This document shows, piece after piece, positions 56,835 through 64,000 of a stretch of 64,000 nucleotides of DNA. The notes under the pieces were generated by a model. That model made no database searches. It was not told the DNA's origin and saw only the letters and a program-made list of their open reading frames with translations. The DNA lies in the NCBI RefSeq assembly GCF_004343605.1, contig NZ_POSF01000002.1, positions 186,001 through 250,000 of the forward strand. Direction: 5' to 3'. Position 1 is the stretch's first letter. Each line of letters opens with the position of its first letter. Source of the DNA: Dehalobacter sp. 12DCB1 (GTDB lineage Bacteria > Bacillota > Desulfitobacteriia > Desulfitobacteriales > Syntrophobotulaceae). The position numbers and the translations under genes were made by a program.

Positions 56835-59525
56835 ATGAAAGACTATCTGATCCAGCCGTGGGATTCAGAACAAGAAAATACTGGGGTCAACCTTGATATG
56901 TGGGTTCCTTCAGAAGTAGATAAATTAGCACAGCAGGTTATGGCCTATTATGACATGGAAATCCACACGAAAACGTTAATTACGTCTAAACCGGATAAAG
57001 GCGGGGCCATCTGGAAAATAGAAACCGACAAGGGCCCTCGCAGTTTAAAATTGTTGCATCGCGAGCCAACAAGAAGCCTCTTTAGTGTAGGGGCACAGGA
57101 TTACATTGTAAAAAACGGGGGAAGAGTTCCGGAATTAATAAAGACCAAAGAAGGAGCACTTTGTGTTGAAAGGGGAGGTAAGTTATGGATTGTCACAGAT
57201 TGGATTGAATTTCTTACTCCTGCGAGTAAGGACCTTTCCGGTGCTAAGGCTTTATGTTATGGTCTTGGGGAGTTTCATAGGCATACACGTGGGTATACTC
57301 CACCTGCTGGCTCTCATAGAGCTTCCCGATTATTTGGATGGACCGCTTATTACAAAAAAATAATTACCAAAATAGGGTGGTTTCGCAATGTAGCCAAAGC
57401 AAATAGTGATATTCCGGGCAGTCAAGCACTGCTCTCCGTTATCAATATATTTGAAGGCCAGGCCTTAGATGCTTTGTCCCTCCTTGAGCAGCCATTTTAT
57501 AAGCAAATACTCGCGATGGGGGAAGAGCACTGGGGACTTGTACACCAAGACTATGGATGGTCTAACGGACAACTTGGTACCGGTGGTCTTTGGGTGATCG
57601 ATTTAGATGGAGTTGCCTACGACCTGCCAATTCGTGATCTTCGGAAGCTTATCTCAAGTTCGATGGATGATTTAGGAAGGTGGGACGTTCCCTGGATTCA
57701 GGGAATGATCAGCGCCTACCATGATGCGAATCCGATCGATAGAGAAACTTACAAGATTTTATTAAATGATTTGGCATTCCCCAATGAGTTCTATAAACAC
57801 TTAAAAGAGATGCTGTTCAGCCCTATAGATTTTCTAACGAATCATTTAGAAGGACTTATGTCGCATCTCAATTTATTAGAAGAGACAAAGGGATTGGCAC
57901 TTGCTGAATTAGCATTAGACAAGGAGAATTTCCTAACGGGGCATTATGGGGCAAATGCCGGATTGGAACCAGAAAAGCTTGAGATAATGCCAATGAAAGC
58001 ATTAAGGGAAAGCAGTACACTCCCAAAGTTGATTAAAAAGACTGAATCCGAGATTCAGCAACAAAAGGATGTGCCCAAAAAATCTTTTGGGAACGAAGAT
58101 CAATTGAAAGTACTGATGATCTGTACGGAGAAATTGCCGGTTCCGGCTGTACGCGGGGGTGCCATTCAAACCTATATCGATGGTATTTCAGGGTTATTGA
58201 GTCAACAGCATTCTTTAACAATCTTAGGAACGACAGACCCAACATTGCCAAATGAGGAATATAAAAATAATATTCGGTATGTAAGAATTGAAAGCGAATA
58301 CTTCTTCGAAATTTATGCCGCTGGAGTAATCAATTTTCTTAAAAACGAATCCTTTGATCTCATACACGTTTTTAATCGCCCCCGGCTCATTTCCTTAATT
58401 CGTGAAGTAGCACCTTACACGCGATTAATTTTAAGCATGCATAATGATATGTTTGATATTAACAAAATTGATCGCCAGACTGCACTCACTGCGATTAGAG
58501 AAGTAGAACGGATCATTACAGTAAGTGATTATGTCGGAAAGACTATCTCCAACCTCTTTCCTCAAGCTGCTCCCAAGGTTCGCACGATTTATTCAGGAGT
58601 TGACTTAAAAAAATTTATTCCTTGGGAAACATCAAACCGGGCAACTCAGGTTCGTCACAATCTACGCAGCAGCTATCAGCTTGAAGATAAGACAGTCATA
58701 TTGTTTGTTGGGCGTTTAACCCGCAAAAAGGGTACGGACTTATTAATTCAGGCTATCAACGAGCTTTCAATAAAGGATTCCAATATCGCCTTGGTAATCG
58801 TAGGCGGAACATGGTATAGTGTCGACTCTGTTACCGATTATGTGGCCTATGTTCGCGCCTTAGCGGAGAAAGCTAAGTTTCCTGTCGTAACAACAGGGTA
58901 TGTATCCTCTGATGTTATTCACGAGTGGTTTTGGGCTAGTGATATCTTTGTCTGCCCATCTCAGTGGCAGGAACCGCTTGCCCGGGTCCATTATGAAGCC
59001 ATGGCTGCCGGCTTACCATTTTTAACGACCGCACGGGGCGGTAATCCGGAAGTTGTGATTGATCAAAATGGTTTACTTGTCGATCAACCTGAGGATTCTC
59101 TTGAATTTGCAGAAAAACTTAAAATCCTCCTAACTGATCCGAAACTCAGATGTAAAATGGGGCAAACAGGCAGGCGATTAGCTGAAGAACGTTTCAGTTG
59201 GGAACGTGTGGCGCACGAAGTCTCAGAATCATGGAAACAGGAATTGAACTTCGAAACGGATACGAAGAAAGAGATCGATTTTGTAGATTCAGATCAGGTA
59301 AAAGGTAAAGGGTTAACTATCAGTGATAACGACTCCCCGAAAAACCATGACCAAATTGGCATAATTTATCAAATTATAGCAACCTGCCCATCTGTCGCCA
59401 ACATTACCCGTATCAGGATTTACCCTGTCAGAGTAAAAAACAACGGGATTAGCTCCACAGGTCCATCCTTATGGAGAATCATTCGAGACCTAATAATAAT
59501 CCGATTGATTAGGTTTAGCAAGTAA
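56835..59525 (+). CDS. CotS-like kinase fold fused to a GT4 glycosyltransferase
   Basis: An 896-residue two-domain protein. Residues about 20-370 resemble CotS/YutH-type spore-coat proteins with an aminoglycoside-phosphotransferase fold: WKIETDKGPRSLKLLHREP (Lys region), LVHQDYGWSNGQLG and VIDLDGVAYDLPIRDL (catalytic and metal-binding Asp). Residues about 425-815 are a GT4 glycosyltransferase with PVPAVRGGAIQTYIDGI, FVGRLTRKKGTDLL and EPLARVHYEAMAAGLPFL. Bacillus encodes these as separate cotS and cotSA genes. A final 70 residues (VANITRIRIYPVRVKNNG..) are unusual. Probably a spore-coat sugar modification enzyme; galU follows. Confidence 0.87.
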   Translation: MKDYLIQPWDSEQENTGVNLDMWVPSEVDKLAQQVMAYYDMEIHTKTLITSKPDKGGAIWKIETDKGPRSLKLLHREPTRSLFSVGAQDYIVKNGGRVPELIKTKEGALCVERGGKLWIVTDWIEFLTPASKDLSGAKALCYGLGEFHRHTRGYTPPAGSHRASRLFGWTAYYKKIITKIGWFRNVAKANSDIPGSQALLSVINIFEGQALDALSLLEQPFYKQILAMGEEHWGLVHQDYGWSNGQLGTGGLWVIDLDGVAYDLPIRDLRKLISSSMDDLGRWDVPWIQGMISAYHDANPIDRETYKILLNDLAFPNEFYKHLKEMLFSPIDFLTNHLEGLMSHLNLLEETKGLALAELALDKENFLTGHYGANAGLEPEKLEIMPMKALRESSTLPKLIKKTESEIQQQKDVPKKSFGNEDQLKVLMICTEKLPVPAVRGGAIQTYIDGISGLLSQQHSLTILGTTDPTLPNEEYKNNIRYVRIESEYFFEIYAAGVINFLKNESFDLIHVFNRPRLISLIREVAPYTRLILSMHNDMFDINKIDRQTALTAIREVERIITVSDYVGKTISNLFPQAAPKVRTIYSGVDLKKFIPWETSNRATQVRHNLRSSYQLEDKTVILFVGRLTRKKGTDLLIQAINELSIKDSNIALVIVGGTWYSVDSVTDYVAYVRALAEKAKFPVVTTGYVSSDVIHEWFWASDIFVCPSQWQEPLARVHYEAMAAGLPFLTTARGGNPEVVIDQNGLLVDQPEDSLEFAEKLKILLTDPKLRCKMGQTGRRLAEERFSWERVAHEVSESWKQELNFETDTKKEIDFVDSDQVKGKGLTISDNDSPKNHDQIGIIYQIIATCPSVANITRIRIYPVRVKNNGISSTGPSLWRIIRDLIIIRLIRFSK

Positions 59526-59528
59526 AAA

Positions 59529-59627
59529 ATGGAGCATTCCGGAAGTTTACAAATGCAGCAGCCTGTTACCAAATTTATTGGAAAATACCTGAAAGAGCTG
59601 CTAGGCGTCACCTTTCTCAAAAGGTAA
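59529..59627 (+). other. In-frame continuation or tiny ORF after the fusion gene
   Basis: The codons after the stop at 59523 stay open: AAA, then ATG 59529, encoding 32 residues (MEHSGSLQMQQPVTKFIGKY..). They could be the original C-terminus cut off by a nonsense mutation, or chance. No ribosome site supports separate translation. Confidence 0.3.
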
Positions 59628-59683
59628 AATATGCCGCTTCAGATTTAACACTTTGTATAAAGAAGTTTTAGGAGGGCCGAAAA

Positions 59684-60562
59684 ATGAGAGTTACAAAAGC
59701 TGTTATACCCGCTGCAGGATTAGGAACAAGGTTTTTACCTGTTACCAAAGCTTTACCTAAAGAAATGTTTCCAATCTGCAATAAACCCATAATTCAATAT
59801 ATCATCGAAGAAGCAATCCATTCAGGTATAGAAGACATTGTTATAATTACGGGCAGGGGTAAATGGTCAATTGTCGATTATTATGATCGTTCCCCTGAAC
59901 TTGAAGCTCACTTGGCTAAGAAAGGTGATTATAAACAACTTGAAAAACTAATACAGCTTTCAAGAATGGCTAATATTTGTTATATAAGGCAGAATGAACC
60001 TCTTGGTTTAGGACATGCTATTTACTGCGCAAAGTCATTTATCGGCCAGAATCCGTTTGCTGTCCTTTTGGGAGATGATATTATCAAATCCGACATTCCT
60101 GCGATAAAACAGCTTATGGAGGTTGCAGAAGAAACATGCTCTAACGTAATAGGAATTAAGGAAGTTTCTGAAAGGGATGTCAGTAAATATGGAATTATCG
60201 ACCCTCTTGATAACGACCGTGATATCTACTGCGTTAGAGATCTGTTTGAAAAGCCTTTACTGAAAGATGCTCCTTCCAGACTTGCAATCATGGGCAGATA
60301 TATCTTAAATTCTTCTATATTTTCCTTTCTTGAAAAGATTCCCAAAGGAGCAGGTGGGGAGTTTCAACTAACTGATGCTCTAAAGATGCAAAGTAAGATT
60401 GAAACAATTTATGCTTGCAAGTTAAACGGTATTCGCTACGATGCCGGAGATAAGCTTGGCTTTTTAATCGCGACTATAGAGTATGCACTTGAATCTTCTG
60501 AGATTGGTCCGGAGTTTGCCCAGTATTTAGATACACTTTATGAAAGAAGAAAAACTATATAA
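59684..60562 (+). CDS. galU: UTP-glucose-1-phosphate uridylyltransferase
   Basis: A 292-residue GalU forming UDP-glucose. Signature AGLGTRFLPVTKALPKEMFP at residues 11-30, VLLGDDI near 128, and EKPLLKDAPSRLAIMGRYIL near 193. GGAGG precedes the ATG. It lies 158 bp after the CotS-glycosyltransferase fusion and could supply its sugar donor. Its base composition matches the AT-rich right end, not the housekeeping region. Confidence 0.95.
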   Translation: MRVTKAVIPAAGLGTRFLPVTKALPKEMFPICNKPIIQYIIEEAIHSGIEDIVIITGRGKWSIVDYYDRSPELEAHLAKKGDYKQLEKLIQLSRMANICYIRQNEPLGLGHAIYCAKSFIGQNPFAVLLGDDIIKSDIPAIKQLMEVAEETCSNVIGIKEVSERDVSKYGIIDPLDNDRDIYCVRDLFEKPLLKDAPSRLAIMGRYILNSSIFSFLEKIPKGAGGEFQLTDALKMQSKIETIYACKLNGIRYDAGDKLGFLIATIEYALESSEIGPEFAQYLDTLYERRKTI

Positions 60563-60695
60563 ATTCCCTTTATTTTAAAGGTGTTCATTTTTGCAATATT
60601 CATCCCTTATGTTTGGAATGTTTCCTAGCGGTGAGTGCGGGAGTTTTTTAGGCAAGAGCGGAATCCCGGCTAGACCAGTATGGGGAGGGAATAAG

Positions 60696-60755
60696 ATGGC
60701 ACAAAGAAAAAGCGGCAGAAGGACGCCTTCCATTGGAAATCAATTGTGTGGATAA
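60696..60755 (+). CDS. Possible 19-residue peptide or SASP-like remnant
   Basis: ATG 60696 follows an excellent ribosome site (GGGGAGGGAATAAG). It encodes MAQRKSGRRTPSIGNQLCG and then stops at TAA 60753. The basic beginning is reminiscent of small acid-soluble spore proteins but ends abruptly and overlaps the end of the opposite CotF-like gene. It may be a truncated gene or a real micropeptide. Confidence 0.3.
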   Translation: MAQRKSGRRTPSIGNQLCG

Positions 60756-61108
60756 GGAAGCTGAACCTTATATTTAGTGAACATATCCAAGGCATCATCA
60801 ATTTGCTGCTGGGTTGCTGTATCAGCCTGGTATTCTCCTAAATTGAAAAGTTGTTCAAAGAAATATCTTTGAGCCTGTTTAGCACTATTGAGGTTACCAT
60901 TTAGAATTGTATAAAGTTTTTCGCAAAGGATCTCTTTGGACCCGGTAGTATAACCTTCGATAATATACTTCTCGCTTGTCAAAACATCATTCATTCTGTC
61001 ACGAAGGTTGAAGCTGGGGTCCTTTTCTTTAGGCAGAACAGGGGATTTATCCTTTCCGATTTTCTGAACGCCAAATTGACTTGTAACCATAGAAGTATTA
61101 TCAATCAT
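60740..61108 (-). CDS. CotF-like spore coat protein
   Basis: A 122-residue protein of the CotF type. After a disordered N-terminal stretch (residues 1-35) comes a helical ferritin-like region (LRDRMNDVLTSEKYIIEGYTTGSKEI.., LNSAKQAQRYFFEQLFNLGEYQ). Such proteins are made in the mother cell and deposited in the coat. It overlaps the stop of the upstream 73-residue gene by 4 bp, so the two are translationally coupled. Confidence 0.82.
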   Translation of the reverse strand: MIDNTSMVTSQFGVQKIGKDKSPVLPKEKDPSFNLRDRMNDVLTSEKYIIEGYTTGSKEILCEKLYTILNGNLNSAKQAQRYFFEQLFNLGEYQADTATQQQIDDALDMFTKYKVQLPYPHN

Positions 61109-61326
61109 TGTACCATTCCCCCTTGTGATGACTGTTGTTGGAGATAAGAAAGAAGATTGGAGTAATTTTGTTGATGGATTTGGCCTGCACTATGAAAAAC
61201 TCCTTTAAAATTGGGATCTACCTCTTGATTGGCATAGTCGCTGCATTTTTTAGTCATCAGGAGTTCCCAAGAGAGAAAATCCTTGATGTAACCCAGTTCT
61301 TTTACAGATAAGTTTGACATGTTCAA
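61105..61326 (-). CDS. Small CotF-family spore coat protein
   Basis: A 73-residue protein resembling the first helical half of CotF-type proteins (LSVKELGYIKDFLSWELLMTKKCSDYANQE.., FKGVFHSAGQIHQQNYSNLLSYL). It is the first gene of a two-gene operon with the 122-residue CotF-like protein. TTGGAGGGTTG precedes the ATG. The two short proteins may pair to form the full coat unit. Confidence 0.8.
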   Translation of the reverse strand: MNMSNLSVKELGYIKDFLSWELLMTKKCSDYANQEVDPNFKGVFHSAGQIHQQNYSNLLSYLQQQSSQGGMVQ

Positions 61327-61702
61327 CCCTCCAAGTAAATATTTCTTTTTGTATTCTTTCTCAGGAGCAGATTAGTTATGTAAAATTTTTAATTTTTAAT
61401 GACCTTATCTCTAAAGGAAATTTGGCACAGTTTGTGTAATAACTTTATTATTAGCAGTATAGTGTAGAATTAAGATAGTACTAACCATAGCCGTTAGTTA
61501 TATCATATATTCTTATAAACAAATGGATTATTAAGCCTCAATGATTAAGGGTGGAATAACTGCATGTTTTAATTGAAGGTATCATTGCTTATATATCAGG
61601 AATAATAACTATGAATAAACTCAAAGATTGTTTAGTTTCTGCTTGCGAAAAAACCAGTTTAAGGAAAGTCTTAATTTCGAGTACTGGAAAGAAGGAATGG
61701 AA
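61327..61702. other. Divergent intergenic region
   Basis: AT-rich DNA between the coat genes (minus) and the lipoprotein gene (plus). It presumably contains both promoters, but I could not assign sporulation-sigma boxes with confidence. Confidence 0.5.
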
Positions 61703-62689
61703 ATGAGAAGAATAATCTTAATAGGATTTGTTGTAGGTATTTTGATTTTGTCGTTGGGTGGATGCAAATCTTGGGAAAAATCTTATGAGGAGGCGGCCGC
61801 TACAACTTTTAAGGTTAATGTATTAAGAGGAACGACCGCATTAGGGATGATCAAGATGATGGAGCCTAGTCTTAAACCTAATCCTAGACTTGGCGACACG
61901 GTAAAATATGTAATTGAACAAAGCCAGGATACACTATATGCTAAACTGCAAGCCGGGGAAATAGAAACAGCGGTAATTCCGACCGAAATGGCGGCCAAGC
62001 TCTATAATAATGAGGGCCAATATCAACTGGCGGCGATTAATACCAAAGGAGCTATGTATGTACTTACCAATGGGGTTGTCATTAACAGCTGGACTGATTT
62101 AAAGGGTAAAGAGGTACATTTTGCCGTTCCAAGTAAAGCTCTGCTTGCAGTGTTTAAATACATGCTGGTTCAAAACGGAGTCGATCCGGATAAGGATATA
62201 TCCCTTAAATTTATTGAGTCGGGCCAGGTACAAGCCGATATTGCGAATACCAACAAAATCATTGTAATGACAGAACCGTGGGTATCAGAGTTAATAGGTA
62301 CGAATAGCAATATAAAGATTGCTCTGGATATTCAAAAGGAATGGAATCGAATAAATGGGGAGGAGACGCCGCTTGCTCATACTTGTTTAGTGGTTAAGCA
62401 GGAGGTAGCAGCTCGGGATCCTGAAGAATTTGGCTTGTTTTTACAGGATTATGCTGATTCAATAAATTGGGTAAATAAAAAACCAGCAGAGGCTGCGAGA
62501 CTGGTCGCTAATCATGATATTGGAATATCTCCCGTAGTTGCTGAGGAGCTCATTCCCAGATGCAACATGCTTTATATGAAAGCCACTGATGCTAAACCGG
62601 CGGTGGAGAAATATTTAAAGATACTCCAAGGTAATACGCCGGATTCAATAGGAGGAAAACTTCCTGATAAAAATTTTTATTATAAATAA
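61703..62689 (+). CDS. Orphan ABC substrate-binding lipoprotein (NMT1/SsuA-like)
   Basis: A protein of about 328 residues with a lipoprotein signal ending LGGC (about residue 20). The body resembles the NMT1/SsuA class that binds sulfonates, nitrate or thiamine precursors: VLRGTTALGMIKMMEP, AGEIETAVIPTEMAAKLY, LTNGVVINSWTDLKGKEVHF, IIVMTEPWVSEL. GAAGGA before ATG 61703 sets the start; the frame is open from 61628. No permease or ATPase gene is adjacent. A bidirectional terminator follows. Confidence 0.85.
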   Translation: MRRIILIGFVVGILILSLGGCKSWEKSYEEAAATTFKVNVLRGTTALGMIKMMEPSLKPNPRLGDTVKYVIEQSQDTLYAKLQAGEIETAVIPTEMAAKLYNNEGQYQLAAINTKGAMYVLTNGVVINSWTDLKGKEVHFAVPSKALLAVFKYMLVQNGVDPDKDISLKFIESGQVQADIANTNKIIVMTEPWVSELIGTNSNIKIALDIQKEWNRINGEETPLAHTCLVVKQEVAARDPEEFGLFLQDYADSINWVNKKPAEAARLVANHDIGISPVVAEELIPRCNMLYMKATDAKPAVEKYLKILQGNTPDSIGGKLPDKNFYYK

Positions 62690-62746
62690 GAAGCTTGAAA
62701 GTGTTGTAAGGGGTTTTTGATGCGATATTCTCATATAACTAAAGAA

Positions 62747-62780
62747 AAGAAGGGTAGTAAGAAAACCACCCTTCTTTTTT
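62747..62780. terminator. Bidirectional terminator between convergent genes
   Basis: AAGAAGGGTAGT (62747-62758) pairs with ACCACCCTTCTT (62765-62776), one mismatch, with T-runs on both strands. It serves the lipoprotein gene and the small minus-strand operon. Confidence 0.8.
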
Positions 62781-62801
62781 ATTGATAATATTTTATATGA
62801 T

Positions 62802-62936
62802 TTAGAAGATTACTCCTAACGCAATTAAAATCAATATTGCAATCGCGATGATACCGACTCCAACTCCATAAACAGGCGCTACTGGAGCTACAGGGGCCAT
62901 AGGTCTGCAGCAACATCCACCAGCGTATCCAAACAT
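62802..62936 (-). CDS. Tiny YjcZ-like membrane protein, 44 aa
   Basis: Read directly on the minus strand: start ATG 62936 after AAAGGAGGG. A Gly/Cys/Pro-rich head (MFGYAGGCCCRPMAPVAPVA) is followed by one hydrophobic helix (about 26-44, GVGIIAIAILILIALGVIF). This is the plan of YjcZ-type sporulation proteins. Second gene of a two-gene unit, 31 bp after the 38-residue gene. Confidence 0.72.
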   Translation of the reverse strand: MFGYAGGCCCRPMAPVAPVAPVYGVGVGIIAIAILILIALGVIF

Positions 62937-62967
62937 AATATTTCCCTCCTTTTAAAATTGATTCAAA

Positions 62968-63084
62968 TTAGAATACAATACCTAAAGCGATTAACAGAAG
63001 AATAATTACAACAACAATTGCAATTCCACAACCACAACCGCCAAGACCTCCTGCTACGCCCCCAACTGCTCCATCATAGGCCAT
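62968..63084 (-). CDS. Tiny YjcZ-like membrane protein, 38 aa
   Basis: Start ATG 63084 after GGAAAGGGGG. The sequence is MAYDGAVGGVAGGLGGCGCG followed by a hydrophobic helix (about 21-38) ending LIALGIVF, closely similar at the C-terminus to the neighbouring 44-residue protein. Glycine-rich head plus one TM is typical of YjcZ/YhcZ-like sporulation peptides. A paralogous pair from duplication is likely. Confidence 0.72.
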   Translation of the reverse strand: MAYDGAVGGVAGGLGGCGCGIAIVVVIILLLIALGIVF

Positions 63085-63116
63085 TTTTATATGCCCCCTT
63101 TCCTTATAAAGAATAA

Positions 63117-63217
63117 ACACCAGAGAATATAGATCATAAGAACTTTATAAATTCATTGTTTTTATTTTATTTAGAGTCATTAACTCGTAGACAGCTATAA
63201 CGATTATTCTCTGGTGT
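63117..63217. repeat. Perfect 13-bp inverted repeat around 75 bp
   Basis: ACACCAGAGAATA (63117-63129) and TATTCTCTGGTGT (63205-63217) are exact reverse complements. They flank an AT-rich 75-bp spacer between the tiny membrane-protein genes and purL. Possibly an operator pair, an invertible segment, or a remnant element; no function is known. Confidence 0.6.
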
Positions 63218-63312
63218 CCTATACACTATATGAGACACAACTCCGTTATGGTACTATTTGGAAGAAATGAAATGCCAAAAAAATTATGATCGGGCCTTGT
63301 AACGGGATTAAA

Positions 63313-63342
63313 TTGACACAGTTGTGGGCTTACCAATAAAAC
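63313..63342 (+). promoter_or_regulatory. Possible promoter of purL
   Basis: Consensus TTGACA at 63313-63318, an 18-bp spacer and TAAAAC at 63337-63342, about 90 bp before the start codon. The -10 is imperfect. No purine riboswitch is recognisable in the leader. Confidence 0.4.
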
Positions 63343-63430
63343 AGGTATTGTGATATGGGCTGCATGAGCGTAAAATATACAAGACAGAAGTTAGAATAAT
63401 TTTGCACACCAGAAATGGAGGTACTATATT

Positions 63431-64000
63431 TTGTTACAAGCTGTAAAAAGATTGTATGTTGAGAAGAAACAGGGGTTCAATATCGAAGCCCAGGGACTTT
63501 TTGCAGATCTTCGGGATAATCTAAGCATTGCAGGATTGCAGGGGGTCAGAACGATCAACCGCTATGATATTTCCGGGATTACCGATGAAGAATATAAGAA
63601 ATCTCGTACGATTATTTTTGCTGAACTCCCCTTGGATATCCTTTACGACGAAACGCTGGATATCTCGTCAGGGGACAGGGTTTTTGCGATGGAGTATTTG
63701 CCGGGCCAGTATGATCAACGGGCGGATTCGGCTGCTCAATGTATCCAGATGCTGACCCAGAAAGAGCGTCCGTTGGTTGCTTCAGCCAAAGTGATTATCC
63801 TGGAAGGAAAACTATCTGATCAGGACTTTGCAAGAATCAAACAATACTGTATCAACCCGGTCGAATCCCGGGAAGCTTCGCTGGCAAAACCGCAGAGTCT
63901 GGAATTTGAAGCGGCAGAACCGGAAGACGTTGAAATGATGGAAGGATTTATTACTAAAACACCGGAAGAAATTATTGTGATGCAGCAGCGCATGAATCTC
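63431..64000 (+). CDS. purL: Phosphoribosylformylglycinamidine synthase, partial
   Basis: The N-terminal 190 residues of a large FGAM synthase, running off the window end. The enzyme makes formylglycinamidine ribotide in purine synthesis. The start is TTG 63431 after GGAGG at 63417-63421, encoding LQAVKRLYVEKKQGFNIEAQGLFADLRDNL. The N-terminal features (SISGITDEEYKKSRTIIFAE-like region, VFAMEYLPGQYDQRADSAAQCI) match the long single-chain form found in clostridia rather than the short Bacillus PurL. The remainder lies outside. Confidence 0.85.
   Translation, partial: MLQAVKRLYVEKKQGFNIEAQGLFADLRDNLSIAGLQGVRTINRYDISGITDEEYKKSRTIIFAELPLDILYDETLDISSGDRVFAMEYLPGQYDQRADSAAQCIQMLTQKERPLVASAKVIILEGKLSDQDFARIKQYCINPVESREASLAKPQSLEFEAAEPEDVEMMEGFITKTPEEIIVMQQRMNL

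Overview
The window reads as the chromosome of a spore-forming Firmicute of the Desulfitobacterium/Dehalobacter/Desulfosporosinus kind. This placement is an inference. It rests on spore-coat genes (CotF-like, CotS-like, tiny YjcZ-like proteins), a sigma-H type promoter, an SOS box of the Gram-positive consensus, an ssrA tag ending in NYALAA, a long PurL and moderate GC. Most of the window is conserved housekeeping DNA transcribed left to right. The last 12 kb is more AT-rich, holds broken genes and is enriched in sporulation functions.

Layout. 0-5.4 kb: a glycosyltransferase, a polysaccharide polymerase/ligase-like membrane protein, an unknown one-TM protein, and comFA-comFC. 5.4-6.5 kb: a dense non-coding block (DnaA-box cluster, probable raiA-type RNA, sigma-H promoter), then hpf. 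6.6-12.1 kb: secA, prfB with its programmed frameshift, and split transketolase. 12.3-16.4 kb: ftsE-ftsX, an M23 endopeptidase with coiled coil, and a C-terminal processing protease, a plausible module coupling division to wall hydrolysis. 16.6-22.9 kb: an orphan P-loop ATPase, uvrB and uvrA, with an SOS box between the two uvr genes. 23-30 kb: panB; a reverse-strand histidine kinase, response regulator and three-gene ABC-2 exporter; and a HAD phosphatase. 30-41 kb: a B12-binding radical SAM protein, a solute-binding lipoprotein, rapZ-yvcK-whiA, a Na/Pi cotransporter-like protein, and TrkA-TrkH potassium uptake. 41.5-46.6 kb: pgk-tpiA-gpmI-eno, without gap. 46.8-53.3 kb: secG, membrane pyrophosphatase, carboxylesterase, smpB, a DUF4003-like gene, a broken PIG-L deacetylase and ssrA (tmRNA). 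This is the usual secG-est-rnr-smpB-ssrA neighbourhood, with rnr missing and other genes inserted.

53.3-63.4 kb: a PocR-domain hybrid histidine kinase, a small Asp-rich protein, a shattered UDP-glucose dehydrogenase gene, a very large CotS-glycosyltransferase fusion, galU, two CotF-like coat genes, an orphan substrate-binding lipoprotein, and two tiny Gly/Cys-rich membrane proteins found by reading the sequence directly. The window ends inside purL.

No tRNA, rRNA, CRISPR array, intact transposase or prophage was seen. The least explained sequence is non-coding: the comFC-hpf intergenic block, two compact RNA-like folds (around 16.6 and 32.2 kb), and a perfect inverted repeat flanking 75 bp upstream of purL.
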